From: Phallus indusiatus
Taxonomy: Eukaryota > Basidiomycota > Agaricomycetes > Phallales > Phallaceae
DNA: 64,000 bases
Reading direction: 5' to 3'
NCBI GenBank assembly: GCA_027605045.1
Contig: JAQFWX010000031.1
Location: 186,001-250,000, forward strand
Of the stretch, positions 46,311 through 57,296 are shown in pieces. Both the position numbers and the translations under genes were made by a program. Under the pieces are notes generated by a model that was not told the origin of the DNA, did not search any database, and worked only from the letters and a program-made list of their open reading frames with translations. The first letter of the stretch is position 1; each line of letters opens with the position of its first letter.

Positions 46311-46705
46311 GTGGCGTTTTTTTCCACAGTGGATGGTGCAGTGTCATCGATGGCTCTCAGACGTCTGTACTTGGTAGGTCCTGCTTTAGCTGCTCTAGCA
46401 AGGGGTTGACATGTGAAACATCGTCCCTAGTTGCTCCCTTCGCCTTTTGGTCTGCAATCTTGTTGCCCATAATGCAGTGTGCCCCGGTACCCAGCGCAGC
46501 ATCAGCTGCATGCTTAGTTTTTGTCGACGGAGGTCTTCAAACTGTTGGTTGATTATTTCCACAATGTGATGCCCGGCCGGGGCTGTCTACTGGTGCAATC
46601 CAATATCGCCACCTTGTTATCTAAGGCAATGGTTGCCTTTTCAACGCTCGTCTGTCTTATGGCGTGCATTCACAGGCTGATTCCTACCAGTTCTTACATA
46701 ACGAT

Positions 46706-47280
46706 ATCGATTTCATCATTGCCTATCAACCAGGCGAATAATAAAAATCACATCTGAGTTGTAACACCGGACTTTTGAATGTCAAGTGTCGTGCATCTTA
46801 GCATGGAATCAAGAAAAAAACGGTACAAATATTAGATAGTTTGGTTATTGGCATTGCAAAACTACCTCAGTTGAATTTGAAATATGTTATGACGCTGAAT
46901 CTACACATGTCACGAGGCGATCCGGCATTTCGGAAGACAGCTGATGGATCGTTAGGGAGAATCTAATTCAGACATATGGAGCAAGGAACAGTGACAGATC
47001 GCAATGATCATCAACGACCAAGTCGACATCGATATCGCTCGTGGAAGAGTGGCGCCAACCTAGCAAGTCCCATGTGGAGTCGTTACCGCTATTTAAATCA
47101 AATTTGTAATCTGAAAACAAAGATCTCTTCTTCAGCCAACGTGCGATGGCACTGAGGTTTGATTTGACAAGATCTGACAAGATCTTTCCCCGACGATGAG
47201 CCAAAAAAATAACAACGTGTCAACTACCAAATTGGACAACGCCGGAATGCCCTTTGATCAGCAAACATATTGAGGATAAA
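46706..47280. other. Intergenic region; first 190 bp are duplicated at 52.95 kb
   Basis: The stretch ATTGCCTATCAACC through AACTACCTCAGTTG (about 46715-46890) recurs at about 52955-53130. A short frame at 46968-47204 lacks an ATG and a known family. Confidence 0.6.
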
Positions 47281-48581
47281 TTATACGTATACTCTTGACA
47301 GATACTCGCAAACAAAACCTAAATACACGAGATACCCCAGCTGCGTCGAATTACCCGAAAACATCTTCGAACAGCTTGCATTACTCTCAAAATTGACAGT
47401 ATAGAGCTGCCAAGAAAAGTATAAAGCTGGTGCTCCAACAGTAAAAATAAAATAGGGTTTTGAAGCATTCAGATATATGCCGCAGACGCAAAGTGAAGCC
47501 ACGAAGCAAATCGCGAAGCCTGCCAATATGGAGCGAGCCGAAGACCCGAACAAAATAGCTGTAGATTTGATACCAACACGAACGTCGTCCTTTATATCCA
47601 TCATGGCGTATAGAGTATCATAGTACACACACCAGCTGGCAAAGATTCACCTATGATGCGAGAAATCATAAATGGGGTACTTACAACCAAGCACCAATGA
47701 AGATAACCCCTGTAGTATGATAATTAATGTTCCTGGTAAATGATGAATATGCAACCAAGAGACCCCAGTTCGCCGCCAGTCCTTCAACACAAAATTCAAC
47801 ATGAACTAAGATCGACTGAATGCTTGTTGATTCTTACCTAACCATGCTTGAGGCCAGTAGGTAACTCGTTTCATAAATGGGTACAAAGGTACCAAAACAA
47901 ATAAACAAATAATTCCCAGTTTGAAACTATAAAAATGTCCGTTGTAATCGGATTCAGAGTGGGTATGATCATAACGTACGCAAAAGTGTTGAGATAAAAG
48001 TGCATCGCTGCCACCATGAAGAGCACCTGAGGAAGAAGAAACCATACCGCTGATGAGATACTGACGCGACCGCTAGGAAGAGGACGAGTTTTGGTTCGTT
48101 CTATAACAAAAGTGCCAATCAAAACCACAGGTTTCTAAGTAGCTTCACCTGAGGTGAAAGGCATCCACGCACCAACTTGGGCATCCAGATCTTTGTCGAC
48201 TATGTCATTCCATATGGAACCAATGGAATGCAGGAGATGACCACCGAAGAAGAGATAAAGTATTGTTGCCTTGAGTAAAGGAATGATGGAAATCTGCTTC
48301 TCGATACCAGCCAACATTAAACCCCAGACTACTAACACTTTAGACATGTATGCAGTTAACAAGACGGAGGATTTACTGCATGGCCAAGACGATGGATTGG
48401 GCCCCAGGAAATAGTGCAACCTCGTCAGCTCAATGAAAGGGGAAAGCTTCGAGTAAAAGGGATATAAGGGTGTTATGCCTCTAAAACAATTTTAAATTCG
48501 ATACAGGAAAACGAATCAGCAAGATTTTTTGTCGACTTACTTGTCAAAAAGGGAGAAAAATTCCAGTAATAATACTTTCAT
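47281..48581 (-). CDS. UbiA-family prenyltransferase
   Basis: Several exons from ATG 48581 to stop 47281. The first exon codes 14 residues and joins at 48480 to GITPLYPFYSKLSPFIELTR. The two aspartate motifs of UbiA enzymes are present. The first is SIGSIWNDIVDKDLDAQV, followed by ERTKTRPLPSGRVS; the second is YDTLYAMMDIKDDVRVGIKSTA. They bind the Mg-diphosphate of the prenyl donor. Hydrophobic helices lie between and after. The pattern is that of 4-hydroxybenzoate polyprenyltransferase (Coq2, ubiquinone pathway), but no mitochondrial presequence is evident in the short N-terminus. A meroterpenoid-type prenyltransferase is an equal alternative. The middle exons around 47640-47830 were joined by homology rather than traced base by base. 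Confidence 0.83.
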
Positions 48582-49966
48582 GGAGACAGTAATTTCGTAC
48601 AAAGGTAACAAATACAAACAAAAGGTTTGAATAAATAAATGGATGTCAGTCGAGTCCTCGTTGCGCAAATTACATCAACATTAATTTTCACGGTTCTTCC
48701 AGTTCGCCGCGTGTCATCCAGATCTACGTAAATAGCTGGCACATAGTTATTTTAAGGAGCGAAGATTTAGCTTTGATGCGAAACCGCACAAGAAAAGATT
48801 GCATGTATTAATAAACGCAAAAAATATACTCATCTAATTCATCATAAATTCGAGCAAACCTTTGGTAAACGGCGACCTTTCCGCCATAAGGTGTGGCTAG
48901 TCAACGTGCAACTTTGTAGGAATTAGATATAGCCTACATGTAAGTTTCCAATGCTCGTACATATGCTGTAGTCACGTGCATCATTTTTAATATCGCCCAA
49001 ACGAACGGAAGTGTGGAGCTTGCGGAAAGGGGGATCGTTGATTGTCAGTCATATGGGCTTGACAGGTTAATCAATCAGGATTTGCCAACTCAAGTCTGAA
49101 TATAGATCAGTTCTCGCCAGGAAAAATGTGTTTCCAGTAGGTACCCTTGAACATAACCAGACTTTACACTATACATCAAGTGAGCTCGCGAGTGCTAGTG
49201 GCCATCTTTCAATAGATTTTTAGATTCAAGTGATCCCTTGGTCCATCAGACTTTGCACTTCCATCTACAAATCCGCGCAACTTCAGTAGTTCCAAAACTC
49301 TGGAAAGTCAAAGGTGTCAATTATCAGAAATCAGCTTTACTGTATTGGTCAAAGAATAGGAGACTTTCGACTCAAATTGGCTAAATATTGTGGCAGAAAT
49401 TTGATCTGCCAAGTGCGCGCTTCAAAGCCTCCGCATCGATACCCCTGAATGGCCCATAGCCTTTCGCGTTCTTTTGGACTTTCCTTTCTTGTTTCTCCTA
49501 CTACTTGATGTCTTTTAAACGCTTTTTAATCTCAGTCATGATGAAATAAGATTGACTTTTAATTACCAGACTCGCACATATTATGTTATAGGCTACTAGA
49601 ATCATGCTAGTCAGTTCTCGGCCGATCTTGATGAAATATTTTCCTGATACTCCATCCGCGGGTTTCTTTATGCCTTTTTTATATACATCAAATGGTGTAC
49701 ATGATGAGGAAATGTAGCGATACTGCGTTGAGAACGCAATATTGGAGATGATCTATGAAAACTTCGCCCGTTGAATTAGGTGTGGCACGTCGTCTTTTCG
49801 TTAACCGTGCCGGGACCGTCAGGTGAGATATAATTGAGCTGAATCGGAACTATCGCGTTTATGAGACTATTCCGCAACTGCTCAGGAATTTACTTGCCCT
49901 TGTCGATGGAGAAAATTGATAAATCCTGTTTGTTTTCGTTTTACCTGTGGCGATTTGACTAGAACC
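48582..49966. other. 1.4-kb divergent intergenic region
   Basis: Between the prenyltransferase and the next membrane-protein gene. Contains a 47-nt low-complexity T-rich part but no supported gene. Confidence 0.45.
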
Positions 49967-51924
49967 ATGGAGACACTACCGGTCCCAGAACTCGAAGAGC
50001 TCGCCCTTGAAACATTCCGCCTCCGTCAAATAGCTTGTTAGTTTATAATATTTTTTCGTTGAACAATCAATGACTTATTTGACTTCGAACAGGCGGAGTG
50101 CTCACATTGCTTACTTTTGATGTGTTACTCAACCTTAGAGCAGAGGTAAAGTCTAACCTAGTACATCTGAAGAACCCTACCAATTTAACTTCCCTAGGTT
50201 GCTTATGTCTGGAGGTTTGTAAAATGCCGTCTTGCAGCGCCCTTTCAGTTGATCCGTTCTCAAAGAGGATCTTGGTCTCTCTTCAAAACTTTATACCTAA
50301 TTTCTCGCTATGCATCCTTCGTCATCCCTTGGTATGCCCACAAGTTTCTTGCAGCCATATTCAAACTCACCGTAGATATAGCTTGGTTATAGGTGAGACT
50401 TTCAAACTGGACTATCGCAATATTTCACATAAATCTTGGACTAGTCCCTGCTCACACGCCGAAAGTGCGTTTAACTTCATAATAATTTTTCTTTTTCCGA
50501 CAAGTCACTTCCCTAGTTGTTCGTATCAACCATATATCCAGCTGAACAGCTCTTCGTCCTGACCATAAACTCTTACAGTTGCGTTGGATATGCGTGGTAC
50601 ATGTTCTCGTATGTCCCCCCTCCCCTGTTGGCAAATTTTAATGAACTGATAATGAAGCTTTCAAGTGGAACAATGTTACTGGGTATCTTTCCGTCAGAGT
50701 GTTTGTTCGCGATCAGACTGGATAGACTTTACACGTCGAAAATATGTAATCCGTTTTACCTTGGGTCTATGTGCCCCTTCCAATCTAAAAGATTCATTTC
50801 TAGTCCGATGGATATTAATATTGTTAGCTATAGGTGCGTAACTCTTCACATTAATAGTTCGCTTCTGAGCATATTGCGACAGCTGAGGCGGTTGTAAGTT
50901 TCGAAACTTTGCTTCCTATGTGGGTACTAGCTGAGCAAGTAACTGGCTTTGCGACAGGCTTACACTTTTTTGGTCGTTCTGAACGCAAAAAACCTCAAAT
51001 CAAAAGTAGTGCCTCTATCTTCCTCTGTCGGGTCCAATTGCATTCCAACCAAGGCACCTCCTTCCTCGTTGATTCTAGGCTTAGGGTTCGTTACAGCAAT
51101 AACCCAATAATTGATTGATAATCGAACTGACAGTACCAATCAGGGTTCCTTCTTTTGTGATCGCTGGTACACAACACAGGTTCCTCCAGTTCTCCCCTCC
51201 GCACATTAATTACCTATGATTTTCAGTTTTATATTGTTGCTTTGCCATCGCAGCTTTTTATAAACATCTCGATCAAAGGAAAAACTTCATCAACCATCAA
51301 TTTTTAAGAGAAAGTGGAAAACTGGCGCCAATTTTTATCGTGTTATTCCGCGATGGTATTGTGTGCTATATTTTGTAAGCTTTATCAGTTCGATTTTCGC
51401 CTGTTTTTTTTTTCAACCTTTCAAAAGATGCATAGGTTCTGTATCAAACTCTGTTTTTATTTTGAACATAACTAAACCTTACCGGACTATTAGGAGGCTA
51501 TCTAGCGGGCTTGATACTTTATTCCGTGTACAATCAATCCATCTTGATCAATGTCGCTCCAATGTAAGGATTTGATTATATCGTTACTATACCACCCTGT
51601 TCACTACTCTCTTCCCTAGGGTTGTCGTTCTTAGTTGCTCAACAATAGTACGTATTCATTGATTATTAATATTAAGATCTCACGACTAATGACTGAAAAC
51701 GAATCTTTCAGACCTCTCGCCTGGTTTTGGTTCTAAAGGGTGATCCCGGCTATGCTACTGGAATATATCGTGCTGGAAACGATCTCCTCATTAAACAGAA
51801 CGGACGTATGGAGGAATATGACGATTCAACGCGTGTTGTTGATGATGAACTGAGGATCAGTAATCCGGATTTCATGCTACAAATCCGCGAGGACGTTTCG
51901 TCAATACCGTTGAATGTTCTGTGA
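49967..51924 (+). CDS. DUF6533-type membrane protein, many exons
   Basis: Starts METLPVPELEELALETFRLRQIA and continues after an intron as GGVLTLLTFDVLLNLRAEVAYVWR. The next block is GSWSLFKTLYLISRYASFVIPW, the third hydrophobic segment of the family with its SRY motif. The last exon begins SRLVLVLKGD, matching the SRLILNLR signature, and ends in an acidic tail (MEEYDDSTRVVDDELRI) before a stop at 51924. Exons in the middle (50.5-51.7 kb) could not all be connected, so details there are uncertain. Third member of the family in this window, different from the two that resemble each other. Role unknown. Confidence 0.55.
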
Positions 51925-53213
51925 TATTTACAATGGATTTAATCTGTTTATTGAAATCTCAAGATAATAGGTATGAAAACAGTAAATATGTGGTTGTCAC
52001 TCAATACTATCAGGTCTCTTAGATCTCGAGCCTCAATTCGCAGCCCGTAGCATCTTTTCCCTAACTCTCTTTTCTCTTATTTAATTATGAGGTTCATCAT
52101 CTCTTGTATTCAATTTTACCTAGATTTTGAATCGACGAGTAATTGAAGATGAAACTAATGTAAATGTTCTGGGAGGTGACTTATATATGCCTAATAAACT
52201 ATTGTCATTGTATAAGTAAAAAGTGGGTCCATGACCTGAGGCCTAGGCCTGGCTAATGACAGTCTTGTAATGCATCTTTCTTGCGCCCGTAATCTGAAAG
52301 AGCCGTCATATCTTCATACTTATTGAAGGCTTGTACTGTCAAAACGTATTAATATGCAATATTCAAATACATTCGAATAGACCAGCCACCGCCTAAATAC
52401 ACATGTATATGCATTACTTAGTAAAAAAAAAACTGAGATTAGAGCACGTTTTTTAAACGTGGAGGAAAAATTGACAATCCATTATAAATCTATTTGGTAT
52501 ATTTTCTCACCCGATAATACATGGATTTCTCCTACAATTTTCATCCTGCTTTTGTTTTGGTTATTAATGCCTTTCACGAATACTTGCTTATTTAATGGTA
52601 ATTAACCGGTGATGGAATGCCAATAGTGACAATACCTGGGATTGCTTCGAATGTCCTGAGCTCTTACCCTGATCAGTTTATTCAATGCGGACCCAAAACA
52701 TTGCCTCCAAACGTTGTCTCTCTGAACCTACCCTGACAAGACTGGATGACTGGCCCAGCAACACGGCTCCCTCACAACAGGTACAGTTCTGGCATCCAAA
52801 GAGAAAGCGAAAAAGCAGCGCCGGGCGAAACACTAGTCGAGGCTTCAAGCTTCATTAATTCATTCCGCGCACTCCAAGTGCGCACTTTTCAACATTCAAC
52901 AATAAAGGATGTAGTGTATAGTAACCTAGTGGTAACATCACATACATAATGACGATTGCCTATCAACCCGTCGGCGAATAAACATCACATCTGAGTTGTA
53001 ATACTGGGATTTTGAATGTCAAGTGACATGCATCTTAGACTGGAATCAAGGAAGAGACGCCCCTTATATTATAATATTAGAGAGTTTGGTTATTAGCACT
53101 GCAGAACTACCTCAGTTGCATTTGAAACCGTGTTATAGGCGCTCGACATATATAGCATCTGAATCGGACATAGTGTACATTGTATTGAAACGATTGAAAT
53201 TTCGTCCGAATAT
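51925..53213. other. Intergenic region carrying the empty-site repeat
   Basis: No gene recognised. It includes the partial duplicate of the LINE target at 52918-53150. Confidence 0.5.
52918..53150 (+). repeat. Partial paralogue of the LINE target site, without insertion
   Basis: TAACCTAGTG...ACATACATAA resembles the left flank of the nest (about 37945-37977), and ATTGCCTATCAACC onward resembles its right flank (about 46712-46890). Here the two halves are directly adjacent. Confidence 0.65.
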
Positions 53214-54746
53214 TCAAGCGCCCTCTTGGGAATTGTTTGTACTAATTTCAGCGTTTCCTTTATGAAGTGCCATCTGAGTCGAGCTCCCGCCGACGACCGA
53301 AACTTCAAGTGCAGTGTCTTGTGATTTCTGACTTGCCGCTGCTCGTAAATTGAGAATCATACGAGATGCCTAATAAATTGTGTGTAAGTACGCAACTATA
53401 TCGAGAAAGAGTCACCAAGCTTACGCAAATTCCGATGATCGCAAAGCACCATCTAGAGTCTGTCTTAGTTTTCTATTCCTAGTCAAAAACAAGTCCGTAC
53501 TGAATAGCAATTTGACCCAATTCAAGTCCTAAATTGTCTCCAATTACACACAGTAGAATATCGACTAAAAAAAGAGTTAATGATATTTGCTATTGCACCT
53601 TTTCAGGTATATCTTCTGGCATACCGAATAAAACAAAGAAGGTCCAGATGCCATCCCTGACAAATGCGTAATAGACATGGTATGTGGTACCGAACAATTT
53701 CGGACCGTCCCATCGCAGATACACATATCGTCCTATGACTAGAAGAAGAAAAATTCCTTGCATGGGAAGAATAGGGATCCTAAAATATATCATCAATATT
53801 CCAACATTTTGCATAAAAGTTCGAAGCTGGGGGTAAACATCCTACCAAAGGCTCGGTGTTAGATTAGGATAATTTAATGTTATACAAACACCAACACGCA
53901 GTTGGTGAGGAAAGGGGTTAGGGATTTGTTTGAACTTTGGCAAAACTATTATGTATAAAGACACGACAGCAACAATTGCGATAAACTCTAGGACGCAAAG
54001 TGACCGAAGTAGTATCCTGTTTCTGCCATACAAGGCATATACTAATAATGTTTTTCAGTACGGAACACAGCAATCTGGACGTACATACCGCGGAATATTA
54101 GTAATAGGTCCACACATGTAAACATAACTACGGACAAAATCCCTTGAAGCCAAAGATAGCTTCTGCAAAATGACTCCGAGACGTCCATTGTTCCAAAATT
54201 GGAGGCTAGGAATAGTCTGTATATAGAATTAGTAAAACAATGAATCCAACGAACAATTACTTGAGGGATTACATCTGCATTCCTACTGAAAACAACCGTA
54301 TAACTGCAAACAACACAACTATAACAGAAAATTTTGATCTGGTAATGTACTCAATTGAACCCGGACGTATTTCAAAAGCAGAAAAAAAAAACATAACATA
54401 AACTGCTTACTTCCAAATAAACTCAATCTAATAACTCTCAGAGTTCATAAGAAAAAAATGCAAAACAAACACTACCTCTCTATTCAGCATTACAGCAGTT
54501 TGCAGACTCATTTGCACTCCGACGAGTCGCGCGTCGGCTGCTCAAAAATAGGGTCAGAAAGACCGGGTTTGTATGAGTCAATGGCTGATTGTAAACTAAG
54601 AGTGTATTAGTAGAAAATGTCAATAAGATACACTTCGATTTTTTGAAAACAAAAAAAAATCATAAATGGATGATATGAAAAAACCCGGTTTTCTGAGTTT
54701 TGGAGACTGAAGCTACTAGGTGGGAAAATTGGGCTGGCACTGAAAG

Positions 54747-54836
54747 TTCCCTGTGGCTCAGTGGTTAATCTGGTGCTCGCAGTCGGGTGGTTACTTGCTG
54801 GTCGTGAGTTCGACTCGCAGATCTTGTAATTTTTTT
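54747..54836 (+). other. tRNA-like Pol III module, left arm
   Basis: TGGCTCAGTGG (54754-54764) fits the A box and GAGTTCGACTC (54806-54816) fits the B box, at normal tRNA spacing; a T7 run ends the module (54830-54836). No clean cloverleaf, so tRNA-derived rather than a working tRNA. Confidence 0.6.
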
Positions 54837-55000
54837 CCTAAACTTTGGTACTCGGTTAAAAGTTTTTTTTTCACAAAAATTATATATGTTAATTTCTATA
54901 TTATGCACGATTTCAACGCTATGTAAATCTACAAACATAATTTTTAAAAGAACTTCAAATTTTAGTTTTTGATGTACTTAGTGTATTGAGAAAGTGCACG

Positions 55001-55090
55001 AAAAAAAATTTCGCATCGCTCAGAATCGAACACACGACTAGGAACCAATGGTGTGACTGCGAGCGCCAGATTAACCACTGAGCCACAGGG
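55001..55090 (-). other. tRNA-like Pol III module, right arm
   Basis: On the minus strand the A box is the same TGGCTCAGTGG (55085-55075). The B box reads GTTCGATTC (55031-55023), and a T8 run follows (55008-55001). The DNA between the boxes differs from the left module. Confidence 0.6.
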
Positions 55091-55536
55091 AACTTTCAGT
55101 GCCAGCCCAATTTTCCCACCTAGTAGCTTCAGTCTCCAAAACTCAGAAAACCGGGTTTTTTCATATCATCCATTTATGATTTTTTTTTGTTTTCAAAAAA
55201 TCGAAGTGTATCTTATTGACATTTTCTACTAATACACTCTTAGTTTACAATCAGCCATTGACTCATAAAAACCCGGTCTTTCTGACCCTATTTTTGAGCA
55301 GCCGACGCGCGACTCGTCGGAGTGCAAATGAGTCTGCAAACTGCTGTAACAGACAATCCCAAAATAAAAGGGCGGAGGATGCAGCTGTCATATCATGAAC
55401 ATAAGTTCAGCTCCGAAAAAAAAATTAAGTAGTAAATACCTGTGTTATAGTTCAAAATATAAAGCTCGTTGGCCACTGTCGGGACAGCAACAGCTGGGAT
55501 TGACATTAATCCACCATCTGATACTGTATAATTCAT

Positions 55537-56589
55537 GACAGCGTGAAAGATGAAGAACTCTGGAGCGAAAAAAAATGATCGTAATGAAGGCCAAAAGGTC
55601 TATGAACGGTGTAATTATTAGCATGAGATATAATAAACCTTAGGGGAAACTCAAGCTGGTCAGTTTTCCTGAACTCGACTGAGACAATTATCTGTTGCCA
55701 AACACATCTGAGCGGAGATTCTGGAAAACCTACAACCAACATCATTTATAATTCACTGGCGTACATGAATCACATTTTGATTTCGAAAATTCAAAAGATG
55801 AACAGGCGTTTTCCCTTCATCAAGATTCAACAAGCGTCGCCTATCAAAATTCACATGCATTCACATACCCAAGGTGATAGCTTGCATGCATTTCGACCGT
55901 AGTGAGCTACAGACTACTGATTGTAAATGTTTGAACAATATCACAATTGGGATACATAACGATGAGACAGCATTGCAGGTCAAATCTATTGCCAACCTCC
56001 TGAAGTTTCCACTAGCCAGGGCATCCTTGAGAAGATCTCCGCGTCATTGTCCATTGTTGGGCCGTATCAAATCTATCTCAATTTTAGTTGGATCACTTCA
56101 TGGGCGATTTAGAGCTGCATTAGAGAGGTGGTATGCGCTCGCTCAGTAAAGTTGATTGTCTACCATTGTTCTGAGAAAGAAAAAAATCGTTACGCAAGTC
56201 AGTCGGAAAACTCCGAAATATTTGCAAGTTGCTTTCTCTATGTACCGTCCACGCTGAGTCCACCGCTGAGCAGATCCGAATGTGATACTGTTCATGATGG
56301 TTAATAATATAATATAAGAATATTTTTCAACGAGATCACCTAGGTGATTTCAGAGCTGTCGGGTCGCAGCGAAGAGTAACTGGGGTTTGAAAGCCGACGC
56401 GAGCCTGAGCCCCTACCTAATAGAAATACAAAGACCCTGCTTTGGATTTTGACTTATCCGGGTATGACTTCTCCTGGATTCAAGTCAAGTGCACATATCT
56501 AGACTCTTCCGTTCAACAGTATTCAACTCAGCAGCATATCATGAAGAGAAAGGCAAGTGACATGTACAACCAAAGACCTAAAGATAATT
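55537..56589. other. 1-kb region without a supported gene
   Basis: Upstream of the disrupted membrane-protein gene. Short frames only. Confidence 0.45.
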
Positions 56590-56719
56590 CATCAGTGATC
56601 TGGGTTTGCAACTTCGGTAATCCTGGATGACTTGGCGCGGTCCGGGAGTTTCAGCTGAGACTCCCAGACCGCGCCAAGTCATCCAGGATTGCCGAAGTTG
56701 CAAACCCAGATCACTGATG
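56590..56719. repeat. 130-bp near-perfect hairpin (possible small-RNA precursor or tiny foldback element)
   Basis: Two 60-nt arms (56590-56649, 56660-56719) are complementary at 58 positions around a 10-nt loop. As a plus-strand RNA the two exceptions are one G-U and one C-A; as a minus-strand RNA they are one A-C-type mismatch and one G-U. No flanking duplication was recognised. Confidence 0.75.
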
Positions 56720-57296
56720 TTCATCAGATTATTGAATGCTAATCGGTATAATTTTTCAAGAAGAGCTATGCGTATCACCTATGATCGGTCTTTAAAACGT
56801 GCTGTATGGCACTCGAAGTATGATATATTGACCATGACGCTGTCAGCTCAGTTGAATGCGAAAGCACATAGTAAACCGTAAGGTGAAATATAAGGTGTGG
56901 GATTCAAATTCAACAAAGAAACCAATGAGATGGTACGGTCGTCGTGATGCAAGTCATATTCGTGCAAGAGAATCCGCATGGGGATACGGGCCATTATGAA
57001 TTTGTACCAAAGTCAGAGTCATGCGAAGGTGGGAAGCATCGTGAGAAGAGTCTTTCCCGCTCATGATCGTTGCATGTTGATGAAATCCGTCAAACTGAAC
57101 CCACCGAACCGTGAGAGTACAAGGCGAAACCTTGAACTAGGCCACTCTGCTACCAGTTCGCTCGGCATTCAGGGATCCCCCATAAATTATCATGAAAAAT
57201 GAAAGAAGGGTCTGTAATTTAGGAGTATATCAATCTTCTTACATAGCTTACACAATGAAATCAATCGTTCACGGAACCCATAGTAGCATAGTAGGA
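56720..57296. other. Intergenic region downstream of the proton ATPase
   Basis: No supported gene. Confidence 0.4.

Larger units (their letters stand above)
38393..46331. mobile_element. CACTG-ended DNA transposon (CACTA/EnSpm-like), non-autonomous, split by a Copia element
   Basis: The left end begins CACTGTGGAAAAAACC and the right end is its inverted copy; over 24 bp the two ends differ at one position. A 3-bp target duplication GAT lies at 38390-38392 and 46332-46334. CACTA-type elements make 3-bp duplications and carry arrays of a short motif in both orientations near their ends; arrays of CAGTGG are seen at 38393-38660 and 45493-45650. After removing the Copia element about 1.85 kb remains, and no transposase was recognised, so it must rely on an autonomous relative. 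It interrupts the LINE remnant. A truncated copy of its right part lies at 11198-11846. Confidence 0.78.
37978..46694 (-). mobile_element. 5'-truncated LINE (Tad-like), split by later insertions
   Basis: Both ends carry the same 11-bp target duplication TACATAACGAT (37967-37977 and 46695-46705). The 3' end (left, minus strand) finishes in an (ATC)n run next to the duplication. Coding remnants read on the minus strand. At about 46700-46335 is an RNase H segment with RWVPGH, then IMGNKIADQKAKGATRDD in a shifted frame. At about 38390-38150 is a C-terminal segment with STLDQLRMGHG. The parts between belong to the transposon nested inside. Several frameshifts show it is dead. Fungal LINEs of this type carry endonuclease and reverse transcriptase upstream; those are missing, as expected of 5' truncation. 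Confidence 0.75.
54493..55346. mobile_element. 854-bp foldback element (MITE) with 292-bp terminal inverted repeats and convergent tRNA-like modules
   Basis: The arms 54493-54784 and 55346-55055 are inverted copies differing at two positions out of 292. They begin CAGCAGTTTGCAGACTCATT. TA dinucleotides flank it (54491-54492 and 55347-55348). Excising it with one TA restores the family consensus in the host exon. TA duplication points to the Tc1/mariner group. No transposase is encoded. The inner 270 bp holds the 3' parts of two tRNA-like modules pointing toward each other. Confidence 0.88.
53214..55536 (-). pseudogene. DUF6533-type membrane protein disrupted by an 854-bp foldback element
   Basis: Exon structure parallels the gene at 9.3-10.8 kb. 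Exon 1 (55536-55440) encodes MNYTVSDGGL...ILNYNT; exon 2 starts at 55384 (AASSALLFWDCLL) and is cut by the foldback element. It resumes at 54490 as MLNRE, then IEFIWK, which follow the family consensus exactly. Later blocks are CVDLLLIFR, YALYGRNR-type MYGRNRILL, FVRDGIWTFFVLFG and, in the last exon (from 53369), SRMILNLRAA. A stop occurs in the segment near 53470-53490. The insertion alone would abolish the protein unless the allele is spliced around it. Confidence 0.75.

Noticed and set aside
46968..47204. 78-codon minus-strand frame
   Set aside because: It begins with TTG, not ATG, and no family was recognised; it may be a remnant but cannot be supported.
55874..56149. 91-codon plus-strand frame with ATG
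   Set aside because: No similarity, no splice partners, lies in repeat-rich intergenic DNA.
56578..56881. Overlapping frames giving almost the same peptide on both strands
   Set aside because: The hairpin at 56590-56719 reads the same on both strands; this is not a gene.
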